Positions 56,266 to 64,000 of a stretch of 64,000 nucleotides of DNA are shown piece by piece. The notes beneath the pieces are model-generated. The model did no database searches and was not told the origin of the DNA. It was given only the letters and a program-made list of their open reading frames with translations. Made by a program: the position numbers and the translations under genes. The stretch is from NCBI RefSeq assembly GCF_022419205.1, contig NZ_JAJOZU010000002.1:372001-436000 (forward strand). The letters are read 5' to 3'. The stretch's first letter is position 1; each line of letters starts with the position of its first letter. Source of the DNA: Thermomonas alba. Lineage in GTDB: Bacteria; Pseudomonadota; Gammaproteobacteria; Xanthomonadales; Xanthomonadaceae.

Positions 56266-59200
56266 TTACTCGCGCAGGAAGCGCGCCATCGACACCCCGC
56301 CGCCAGGCGGTGGTATCCGGGTGCTGTCGAGCTCCGTCGCCACGTCCACGTAGCCGCGCATCAGCGCGATGTCGCGCGGGCTGCGGTTGAGGTTGTCGCG
56401 CAGGTCGGGGTTGGCGCCGGCGTCCAGCAGCGCGCGCGCCACCCGCTGCAGGCCATGCAGCGCGGCCAGGTGCAGCGGACCGTAGCCGCGGCTGTCGCGG
56501 TCGTCCAGGCGCACGTCTTCGTCCAGCAGGCGCTGCAGCGCGCCCAGCAGCACGTCCTCGTTGGCTGGGGTGCCGGGCTCGGCGCGCGCGCCCAGCAGCA
56601 GCAGCAGCGGGGTGAGCCCGGCGCGGGTGGCGGCGTGCGGGTCGGCACCGGCCAGCAGCAGCGTGTCCAGCAGCGCCATCAGGCGCGGGCGCTCGCGCGC
56701 GGTGAAGCCGTAGATCGCCGCGCAGTGCAGGGCGGACTGCCCCTGCGCATCCACCGCGTGCAGATCGGCCCCGGCTTGCAGCAGGCGCGCCACCACGTCG
56801 GGCAAACCGAGTGCGGCCGCCAGCATCAGCACGGTCACCGCGCCGGGCAGCCGCTGCTCCAGTCCTGCGTTTGCCTGCAGCAGCCGATCCACGATCTGCA
56901 GATGGCGCATGCTCACCGCCGCCGACAGCGGAGTGGCACCGGTGCTGGCGGCCAGCGCAGGGTCCGCGCCCTGCGCCAGCAGGAACTCCACCAGCGCGAG
57001 GTGGCCGCCGCCGGCGGCGCGCAGCAGGGCGGTGCAGCCTTGCGCGTCGGTGGCATTCACCGGCAGCCCCAGCGCGAGCAGCCGGCGTACCGCGTCGAGG
57101 TCGCCGACGATGGCCGCGGCGGGCAGGTCGGAGGGGTGCAGCGGCCGTCGCGGCAGGCGCCAGCTGCGCCAGTCCAGCCACTCGGCCAGATCCCGTCGGC
57201 CCATGGATAGCGCGATTCCCAGCGGGGTCTGGCCATCGGCTGCGCGGCGGCCGGGGTCGGCGCCGGCCAGTATCAGCGCCTTGACCAGATCGGCGCGGCC
57301 GAGCATGGCGGCGTGATGCAGGGCGGCCATGCCGCGCGGATCGCTCGCGTCCGGATCCAGACCGCGCGCCAGCAGCGCCTGCAGCAGGCGCGACCAGCCC
57401 AGGCGTGCGGCCAGCGCCAGCGGCGGAACCCCGCGGTCGCTGCCGGCAAAGGGATCGGCGCCGCGTTCCAGCAGCTCCAGCGCGAAAGTCTCGGCGTCCG
57501 CCGCTGCAGTCTCGCCCGCCCCAGGTTCGGCCAGGCAGGCGGCCAGAAAACGCGCCAGGCCGCCGGCACCGGCGGGAGACGCGCCGTAGGCGCACAGGCG
57601 GTGAATGCTGGCGATACCGGCCTGCCCGCGTGCCAGCAGCCGCATCGCGGGGGTGTCGCCGGATCCATCGCGCGTTTCCGGGTCCGCGCCGTGGCGCAGC
57701 AGCCAGTCCAGCCGCTGCGGATCCAGGATCAGCGCATCGTCCTGCAGCAGCAGGTCGAGATCGCGCGGCGTGATCAGCGCGGCGAGCGAGGCCAGGCGTG
57801 CGGCCGGGGCGCCGGCGAGCAGACACTCGCGCAGCAGCACCGGCGGCGGGCGCTCGATCTGGGCGGCATCGTCCAGCGATACCGGCAGCGGACGCTTGGG
57901 GTCGAGCGCGGCCACCAGCGCCCAGCGTCCGGCGGCGGTGGCCAGATCCAGTGCGCTGGCACCTTGGGCATCCGGCGCGTGCGGATCGACTCCCAGATCA
58001 CGCAGGTCGCGCACCAGGTCCAGGCGCGGGGTTTCGCTGAGGCAGGCCAGGTGCAGGGCATTCGCGCCGGCGGCGTCCTGCGCGTGCACGCTGGCGCCCG
58101 CCGCGAGCAGCACTTCCAGTGCGTGCATGGCGCCATTGCGCACCGCCTCCAGCAGCGGCGTGCGGCCTTGGCCATCGCGCGCATCCACCTCCGCGCCAGC
58201 CTCCAGCAGCACCCGGCAGATCTCGGCGTGGTCGAGCGCGGCGGCCTCGTGCAGCGCGCTGCGCCCGCGCGCGTCGCGGGCGTCGACACGCGCCTTGTGG
58301 CGCAGCAGCAGCTGCACCCCGACCGGATCGTCGTCCTCGCCAGCGGCGGCGCACAGCAGCGCCGGCTGGCCGCCGGGCGGTTCCGGGCGCGCGCCGCGTT
58401 CCAGCAGAAACCGCGCCAGCCGCCAGTTACCGGCCAGGCAGGCGCTGCCCAGCGGGGAGATGCCCTCGTGGTTGCAGGCGTCCACCTCCGCGCCGGCGTC
58501 GCGCAGCAGCGCGGCCACCCCAGGGTCCACGCTGCGCGCGGCGTGGTGCAGCGGGGTATTGCCCTCGGCATCGGTCTGGCGCGGATCGGCGCCGTTCGCC
58601 AGCAGGGTCATGACCGCTTCCGGGCGGCCATGCCAGCTATCGCGGGTGGCTGCCAGCAGCGGGCTCATCCCGGCCTGCATCGCGTTCACGTCCACGCCGC
58701 GGGCGATCAGGGCGCGCAGCAGGCGCAGATCGGGCAACAGCGCCGCCAGTATCGTCAGGCTGCGACGGTCGCGGGCATCGGGCTCCGGGAGCGCGTGCGG
58801 ATCGGCGCCCTGCTCCAGCAGCGCCAGCGCCTGTTCCACCCGCCCGTTGCGCGCGGCGGCATACAGCGCCCGATTGAGCGCCTCTGGATCAGGGGTGACG
58901 GCCGCCTGCGCGCCGTCCGCCATCGCCGCGACCGAGCTCGCGTGCGTTGGCGATGCTTCTGCGGCAGCAGGTGCCATCTCGACCACCGGCAGGCCGTGCA
59001 GGGTCTGCGGCGGCGCCGCGGTCTGGATCAGCAGATGCAGCAGCGGCATCAGCACGAGGCTGCCGCCCAGCAGCAGCCAGCGCGCCGCGCCGGCCAGCAG
59101 GCCGGGCCACGCCAGCAGCAGGCTGCTCGCCAGCAGCAGCGCCATCGGCAGCGCGACCCGCAGCAGCCCGCGCCAGGCATCGCGCGGCAGCGGCGTCTGG

Positions 59201-59595
59201 CGCCACGCGCGCAGCGGCCTGCCGCCGCCCTCGCGCGCCAGCCGGTGCAGGTCCGGCCAGTGCCACCACAGCCCGATCAGCAGCGCGCCGGTGCCGCCGG
59301 CCAGCAGCAGCGCATGGCCCAGGCTCGGCTGCGCCAGCAGCCAGCGCAGCGGTCCGCCCACCAGCACCGTGGCCGCCACTGCGGCCGCCAGCCAGCGCAG
59401 CAGCAGGCGTCCGGCATCGGCCAACAGCCCGGCGCGCGCGCGGGTGCCGCGCAGCAGGCTCAGGCCCAGCGCCATCGGGACCTGCGCCAGCAGCAGGCAG
59501 ACCGCTGCCGGCGCCTCGCCCAGCGCGGCACTCGCGGCCAACGCCAGCCCGGTTGCGAGCAGCGCCGCGCCGTTGCGGGTCGCACGTTCAGGCAT
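56266..59595 (-). CDS. Large ankyrin-repeat membrane protein
   Basis: A 1109-residue protein. The first 220 residues hold several hydrophobic segments (for example [17 protein letters not shown] and [21 protein letters not shown]), so it is anchored in the inner membrane. From about residue 260 to the end runs a long solenoid of roughly twenty ankyrin repeats, with units such as [20 protein letters not shown] and the G-x-TPL-x-x-A core repeated. No catalytic domain is seen; it should be a protein-interaction scaffold on the cytoplasmic side. ATG 59595 lies inside the end of ycgL (8-nt overlap). Target proteins are unknown. Confidence 0.88.
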   Translation of the reverse strand: MPERATRNGAALLATGLALAASAALGEAPAAVCLLLAQVPMALGLSLLRGTRARAGLLADAGRLLLRWLAAAVAATVLVGGPLRWLLAQPSLGHALLLAGGTGALLIGLWWHWPDLHRLAREGGGRPLRAWRQTPLPRDAWRGLLRVALPMALLLASSLLLAWPGLLAGAARWLLLGGSLVLMPLLHLLIQTAAPPQTLHGLPVVEMAPAAAEASPTHASSVAAMADGAQAAVTPDPEALNRALYAAARNGRVEQALALLEQGADPHALPEPDARDRRSLTILAALLPDLRLLRALIARGVDVNAMQAGMSPLLAATRDSWHGRPEAVMTLLANGADPRQTDAEGNTPLHHAARSVDPGVAALLRDAGAEVDACNHEGISPLGSACLAGNWRLARFLLERGARPEPPGGQPALLCAAAGEDDDPVGVQLLLRHKARVDARDARGRSALHEAAALDHAEICRVLLEAGAEVDARDGQGRTPLLEAVRNGAMHALEVLLAAGASVHAQDAAGANALHLACLSETPRLDLVRDLRDLGVDPHAPDAQGASALDLATAAGRWALVAALDPKRPLPVSLDDAAQIERPPPVLLRECLLAGAPAARLASLAALITPRDLDLLLQDDALILDPQRLDWLLRHGADPETRDGSGDTPAMRLLARGQAGIASIHRLCAYGASPAGAGGLARFLAACLAEPGAGETAAADAETFALELLERGADPFAGSDRGVPPLALAARLGWSRLLQALLARGLDPDASDPRGMAALHHAAMLGRADLVKALILAGADPGRRAADGQTPLGIALSMGRRDLAEWLDWRSWRLPRRPLHPSDLPAAAIVGDLDAVRRLLALGLPVNATDAQGCTALLRAAGGGHLALVEFLLAQGADPALAASTGATPLSAAVSMRHLQIVDRLLQANAGLEQRLPGAVTVLMLAAALGLPDVVARLLQAGADLHAVDAQGQSALHCAAIYGFTARERPRLMALLDTLLLAGADPHAATRAGLTPLLLLLGARAEPGTPANEDVLLGALQRLLDEDVRLDDRDSRGYGPLHLAALHGLQRVARALLDAGANPDLRDNLNRSPRDIALMRGYVDVATELDSTRIPPPGGGVSMARFLRE

Positions 59596-59857
59596 CGGTG
59601 CCCCAGTCGTCCAGCAGCGGATCCTGCACCCGGGGCGGCAGCTGCAGATGGAATCCGCAGCTGGCCAGGTTGCGGCGCACGACCTCGGGGTTCTCACGCG
59701 CCAGCCGGCGTTCCGGGGTCAGCGCTACTTCCAGCACGAAGCGCAGCTCGCCCAGCTGCGCGCGCACCGCTGCCGGCAGGCATGCGAAATCGTCGCGTGC
59801 GGCCAGGTACACGTAGGTGTCGGCCTTTTTCAGGCTCTTGTAGACGAAGGCAAGCAT
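59588..59857 (-). CDS. ycgL: YcgL domain protein
   Basis: An 89-residue protein of the YcgL family (PF05166). The start [18 protein letters not shown], central [19 protein letters not shown] and end GFHLQLPP match the compact alpha/beta fold of E. coli YcgL. Function unknown. ATG 59857 is chosen by family alignment; the frame is open 33 codons further upstream. It overlaps the ankyrin gene by 8 nt. Confidence 0.9.
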   Translation of the reverse strand: MLAFVYKSLKKADTYVYLAARDDFACLPAAVRAQLGELRFVLEVALTPERRLARENPEVVRRNLASCGFHLQLPPRVQDPLLDDWGTDA

Positions 59858-60000
59858 GGCAGCCCGGGGGATCGAATGGCGGCGTCGCGGCGATTGTGCG
59901 GGAAAGCGCGGCGCGGCGGAACCCGACGGGACTTTGGGCACAAGCAAGCCCGGCAATGACTGCTAACCTCGCAGCGGCTGACCTTTTTCGGAGTATCGCG

Positions 60001-62343
60001 ATGCGCGCCCTCTCATGCCTGTTTGCTTGGTTGATCCTTGCCGCTTCGGCGCATGCGGCCGATCCGCCGCGGGTGACGCTCGAACAGGCGATGGCCGATC
60101 CCGACTGGATCGGCCCGCCGGTGGAGCTGGCCTGGTGGCGCTGGGATGGCAAGGCCGCCTACTTCCTGCAAAAGCGTTCCGGGTCGTCGATCCGCGACGT
60201 GTGGACGGTGGCCACGGAGGGCGCCGCATCGCCGCGCAAGCTGGAGGATGCCGCCCGCGCGGACATGGATGCTGGCAATCCGGTGCTGGCGCCCGACCGC
60301 ACGCGCATGGCCTTCGTGCGCAACGGCGACGTATTCCTGCGCGACCTGCGCAGCGGCGCGTTGACCCAGCTCAGCCGCGGCCTGGGCGGCGCCTCGCGCC
60401 TGCAGTGGGGCAGCGCCGGCCTGGTGTGGCAGGCCGATGGCCGCTGGTACCGCTGGGACGGCGCGCTGATCACCCAGGCGGCGCAGGCGCGTGCCGAGGA
60501 TGCCCCGGGCACGCCGCTGCCCGCGGATGCCCTGCGCGAGCAGCAGCTGCGCCTGATCGACACCCTGCGCCGCGACCGCGAAACGCGCGACGCCGCGCGC
60601 CTGCAGGCCGAGGCCTGGCAGCGCCAGGACCCGACGCGCGCGCCGGCGCCGGTGTACCTGGGCAAGGACGTGCAGATCGCCGATTCCGCGCTGTCGCCGG
60701 ACGGGCGCTGGCTGCTGGTGGTCACCAGCCCCAAGGGCGCCGATGGCGGGCGTGCCGGCAAGATGCCGATGTACGTCACCGAATCCGGCTACGAGGAGTT
60801 CGAGGACGTGCGCACCCGGGTCGGCCGTAACCCGCCGGCGCCGCAGCGGCTGTGGCTGGCCGAGCTGGCCACCGGCACCCTGCGCGAGCTGGCGTTCGAC
60901 CCGCTGCCCGGCCTGCGCGACGACCCGCTGGCCGACCTGCGCAAGGCGGCCGGCAAGCCGCCGCTGGACGGTCCGCGCCCGCTGCAGGTGGTCGAGATCC
61001 GCTGGCGCGGCGACGGTGGCAGCGCGGCGGTGATGCTGCGCGCGATCGACAATAAGGACCGCTGGATCGCCACCGTCGATCCCGCCGCCGGCCGCCTGCA
61101 GCCGCGCCACCGCCTGCACGATCCGGCCTGGATCAACTGGAGCTTCAACGAGTTCGGCTGGCTGCCGGACGAGCGCACGCTGTGGTACCTCAGCGAGGAA
61201 AGCGGCTACTCGCACCTGTATGTGCTCGACGGCGCGCGCCGCCGGCAGCTCACCGACGGCCGCTGGGAAACCTCGCAGGTGGCGGTATCGCCAGAGGGCG
61301 CGACCTTCTACTTCCTGTGCAACCGCACCGCGCCCGGCGATTACGAAGTGTGCGCGGTGCCCGCGCGCGGCGGCGACGTGCGCGAGCTGACCGCGCTGGA
61401 CGGGGTGGAGGATTTCAGCCTGTCGCCGCGCGGCGACGCCCTGCTGGTGCGCTATTCCGGCGCCTACCTGCCGCCGCAGCTGGCGCAGGTGGCGGCCAGC
61501 GGCGGACAGGCGCGCATCCTCACCGATACCCGCAGCGCGGCTTACAAGGCGATCCACTGGATCCCGCCGAAGCTCGTGCAGGTGCCCAGCCAGCACGGCG
61601 CCGGCGTGATCTGGGGCAAGCTCTACGGGCCGGAGCGGCTGCAGCCCGACCGCAAGTACCCGATCGTGATGTTCGTGCACGGCGCCGGTTATTTGCAGAA
61701 CGTCTCCGCGCGCTATCCCAACTATTTCCGCGAGCAGATGTTCCACAACCTGCTGGTGGACGAGGGCTATATCGTTCTCGACCTGGACTATCGCGGAAGC
61801 GAAGGCTACGGCCGCGACTGGCGCACCGCGATCTACCGTTGGATGGGCCAGCCGGAGCTGGAGGATTACCTCGACGGCCTCGACTGGCTGGTGGCCCACC
61901 AGCAGGGCGACCGCGACCGCGCTGGCATCTACGGCGGCAGCTACGGCGGCTTCATGACCTACGTGGCGATGTTCAAGGCGCCCGGCGTGTTCAAGGCCGG
62001 CGCCGCGCTGCGCCCGGTGGCCGACTGGAGCCAGTACAACCACGAATACACCAGCAACATCCTCAACACGCCCGAGCTCGATCCCGAGGCCTACAAGCGT
62101 TCCAGCCCGATCGAGTTCGCCGCCGGGCTCAAGGACCGCCTGCTGATCGCGCACGGCATGATCGACGACAACGTGTTCTTCCGTGATTCGGTGATGATGG
62201 CGCAGAAGCTGATCGAGCTGCGCAAGGCCGGCTGGGAGCTGGCGCCGTATCCGCTGGAGCGGCACGGCTTCGTGCACCCCGACAGCTGGTACGACGAGTA
62301 CCGCCGCATCCACGCGCTGTTCCGGCAAACCCTGCAACCGTGA
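60001..62343 (+). CDS. Exported S9 family peptidase (dipeptidyl-peptidase IV-like)
   Basis: A 780-residue enzyme with a signal peptide (1-20, ending AHA), so periplasmic. The N-terminal beta-propeller resembles the DPP-IV N domain (WDGKAAYFLQKRSGSSIRDV, then WSFNEFGWLPDERTLWYLS). The catalytic domain has the nucleophile in GIYGGSYGGFMTYVAM, the acid in GMIDDNVFFRDS and the His in ERHGFVHPDSW. All three are present. GGAG lies 8 nt before ATG 60001. The same frame stays open for 2.7 kb upstream as an antisense shadow of the ankyrin gene. It probably trims oligopeptides imported from extracellular proteolysis. Confidence 0.93.
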   Translation: MRALSCLFAWLILAASAHAADPPRVTLEQAMADPDWIGPPVELAWWRWDGKAAYFLQKRSGSSIRDVWTVATEGAASPRKLEDAARADMDAGNPVLAPDRTRMAFVRNGDVFLRDLRSGALTQLSRGLGGASRLQWGSAGLVWQADGRWYRWDGALITQAAQARAEDAPGTPLPADALREQQLRLIDTLRRDRETRDAARLQAEAWQRQDPTRAPAPVYLGKDVQIADSALSPDGRWLLVVTSPKGADGGRAGKMPMYVTESGYEEFEDVRTRVGRNPPAPQRLWLAELATGTLRELAFDPLPGLRDDPLADLRKAAGKPPLDGPRPLQVVEIRWRGDGGSAAVMLRAIDNKDRWIATVDPAAGRLQPRHRLHDPAWINWSFNEFGWLPDERTLWYLSEESGYSHLYVLDGARRRQLTDGRWETSQVAVSPEGATFYFLCNRTAPGDYEVCAVPARGGDVRELTALDGVEDFSLSPRGDALLVRYSGAYLPPQLAQVAASGGQARILTDTRSAAYKAIHWIPPKLVQVPSQHGAGVIWGKLYGPERLQPDRKYPIVMFVHGAGYLQNVSARYPNYFREQMFHNLLVDEGYIVLDLDYRGSEGYGRDWRTAIYRWMGQPELEDYLDGLDWLVAHQQGDRDRAGIYGGSYGGFMTYVAMFKAPGVFKAGAALRPVADWSQYNHEYTSNILNTPELDPEAYKRSSPIEFAAGLKDRLLIAHGMIDDNVFFRDSVMMAQKLIELRKAGWELAPYPLERHGFVHPDSWYDEYRRIHALFRQTLQP

Positions 62344-62372
62344 CCGCGCCCCGCGCGGCGGGAGACGAAACG

Positions 62373-62768
62373 ATGAGCGCCCTGTTCCAGCTGTCCGCGC
62401 CGTGGTGGGTGTTCGTGCTGCGCGCGCTGGTGGTGTACGTGCTGGTGATGGTGTTGATGCGGCTGTCGGGCAAGCGCTCGGTCGGCCAGTTCACCCCGTT
62501 CGACCTGGTGTTGCTGGTGCTGCTCGGCAACTCGGTGCAGAACGGCATCAACGGCGGCGACAACTCGCTGACCGGCGCCGCGATCATGGCGAGCACCCTG
62601 ATCGCGGTGAACTCCCTGGTCGCGCTGGCGACCGCCCGCAGCCGCCTGGCTGAACACCTGCTGGAAACCAACGGCCACATCACCATTCTCAGAAACACTC
62701 CACAGGCCACGGACGACCGAAAACACAGCGGCCCGGGATGTGCCGGGCCGCTGGAGAGGAGCGAGTGA
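62373..62768 (+). pseudogene. Truncated DUF421 (YetF-like) membrane protein
   Basis: A 131-residue frame. The first 95 residues are a normal DUF421 membrane part: three hydrophobic helices and the motif RLSGKRSVGQFTPFDLVLLVLLGNSVQNGI. The cytoplasmic DUF421 domain that should follow, about 60-120 residues, is absent. In its place the frame runs through about 35 unrelated residues that include the rpoH terminator hairpin. GGGAG lies 8 nt before the ATG, so the fragment may still be translated. A deletion between this gene and the end of rpoH is the likely cause. Confidence 0.7.
62727..62752 (-). terminator. rpoH terminator
   Basis: Perfect 10-bp stem AGCGGCCCGG (62727-62736) and CCGGGCCGCT (62743-62752), 6-nt loop. 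On the minus strand it is followed by GTGTTTTCGG, a short T-run, 28 nt after the rpoH stop. It lies within the 3' end of the DUF421 frame. Confidence 0.8.
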
Positions 62769-62780
62769 CGCCGCGCAGGC

Positions 62781-63647
<867 letters not shown>

Positions 63648-63678
63648 GGCAAGGTTCCCCTTTATCAGTGCTGCAATC

Positions 63679-63705
63679 CTAGCAGTCGCTCGCTTCGACT
63701 GCTAA
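63679..63705 (-). promoter_or_regulatory. CIRCE-like palindrome over the rpoH promoter
   Basis: On the minus strand it reads TTAGCAGTC, nine bases, GACTGCTAG. The CIRCE operator of the HrcA repressor is TTAGCACTC-N9-GAGTGCTAA. Fifteen of eighteen arm positions match and the spacer is exactly nine. The internal change (C to G in one arm, G to C in the other) keeps the dyad. It covers the -10 of the candidate sigma-E promoter. Confidence 0.6.
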
Positions 63706-63721
63706 GCCTGCTGGAAGTTCC
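63694..63721 (-). promoter_or_regulatory. Sigma-E-like promoter of rpoH
   Basis: Minus strand: GGAACTT (63721-63715), 16-nt spacer, TCGAA (63698-63694). This matches the RpoE consensus GGAACTT-N16-TCnnA. In E. coli one rpoH promoter is sigma-E dependent. The start would lie near 63687, about 40 nt before the ATG. A sigma-70 reading (TTAGCA, 18 nt, TAGGAT) in the same segment is possible. Confidence 0.55.
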
Positions 63722-63781
63722 TGAATGTTCCGAAGGTGAAACGATTGCCGTTCAAGATGGATTAATGTGACGAAAACATGA

Positions 63782-64000
63782 TCAAAATGCGGCCGTAACC
63801 CCGGATTTCAAGCCCTGCGCCGGCGGCAGCGACCAGTCGATCGGGGTCTGGCCGGTACGCGCCAGGTACTGGTTGGCGGCGGAGAAATGCCCGCAGCCGA
63901 GAAAGCCGCGGTGGGCCGACAGCGGCGAAGGATGCGGCGCCTTCAGCACCCGGTGCCGGCGCGGATCGATCACCGCGCCCTTCTTCTGCGCGTAGCTGCC
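63782..64000 (-). CDS. ung: Uracil-DNA glycosylase (5' part beyond the window)
   Basis: The last 72 residues of UDG, reading from the right edge. GSYAQKK opens the visible part, and [21 protein letters not shown] is the C-terminal active-site motif with the catalytic His and the DNA-intercalating Leu loop. The end [18 protein letters not shown] matches family-1 UDG. It removes uracil from DNA in base-excision repair. The gene is on the same strand as rpoH, 134 bp upstream of it. Confidence 0.95.
   Translation of the reverse strand, partial: GSYAQKKGAVIDPRRHRVLKAPHPSPLSAHRGFLGCGHFSAANQYLARTGQTPIDWSLPPAQGLKSGVTAAF

Noticed and set aside
57313-60000. A 2.7-kb in-frame extension upstream of the S9 peptidase at 60001
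   Set aside because: It is antisense to the ankyrin-repeat gene and low in complexity; the signal peptide and GGAG site place the true start at 60001.

Overview
The window is a high-GC (about two-thirds G+C), densely packed chromosomal segment from a gammaproteobacterium of the Xanthomonadaceae/Lysobacteraceae (Lysobacter, Luteimonas, Thermomonas or Xanthomonas-like). The evidence is gene content and order: lptM-dapF-DUF484-xerC-hslV-hslU on one strand, def-fmt-rsmB divergent from lysM-dprA-smg-topA, a zinc-finger-less topA with a Lys/Ala-rich tail, hemC beside an AlgR-type regulator, rpoD with dtd, and rpoH. No phage, insertion sequence, CRISPR array or rRNA is seen. There is one tRNA. No gap between genes exceeds 300 bp; the largest (12871-13153, 283 bp) holds nothing I can identify.

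Layout. 1-8.7 kb: the end of an EF-hand protein, a GNAT-like protein and a secreted M4 metalloprotease in overlapping frames; a giant indolepyruvate:ferredoxin oxidoreductase-type fusion enzyme (minus); a TonB-C-like exported protein; nagA (minus). 8.7-18.7 kb: a signalling block (REC-EAL c-di-GMP phosphodiesterase, hybrid histidine kinase ending in an HPt domain, SixA histidine-phosphate phosphatase), then lipid/ester enzymes (phospholipase D-like lipoprotein, hotdog thioesterase, PlsC-type acyltransferase, YheT-type hydrolase, PEBP protein). 18.7-23.8 kb: the lptM-dapF-DUF484-xerC-hslVU operon. 23.8-30.3 kb: DUF454 protein, two S9A peptidases (cytosolic OpdB-like, exported POP-like), a small membrane protein, patatin phospholipase and WYL regulator. 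30.4-36.7 kb: outer-membrane-like protein, hemC, algR-like regulator, carboxylesterase, cupin, tRNA-Ile2(CAU), rpoD, dtd. 36.7-45.95 kb: an envelope-glycan region (LpxL-type acyltransferase, GT39, galE, then a fully overlapping operon GT39-glf-DUF707-GT25-GT4). 46-54.5 kb: rsmB-fmt-def and lysM-dprA-smg-topA. 54.5-62.8 kb: YrdB protein, two DUF4124 paralogues, a 1109-residue ankyrin-repeat membrane protein with ycgL, an S9 dipeptidyl-peptidase-like enzyme and a truncated DUF421 protein. 62.8-64 kb: rpoH and the 3' end of ung.

How the parts work together. GalE makes UDP-galactose, Glf converts UDP-galactopyranose to UDP-galactofuranose, and the coupled glycosyltransferases plus two GT39 membrane transferases probably build or decorate a Galf-containing surface glycan. 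Several peptidases (M4, three S9) suit a protein-feeding organism. Stress control is represented by rpoH, hslVU and rpoD. The most interesting regulatory signals are a CIRCE-like palindrome (arms of 9 with a spacer of exactly 9) over a sigma-E-like promoter of rpoH; a set of genes whose -10 hexamer lies 6-7 nt before the start codon with no Shine-Dalgarno (predicted leaderless mRNAs), including a mirror-symmetric dtd/lpxL promoter; and a 27-bp inverted repeat inside the hslVU operon. Starts are chosen by Shine-Dalgarno, overlap or family alignment from memory; family calls rest on motifs seen by eye, not on database searches.
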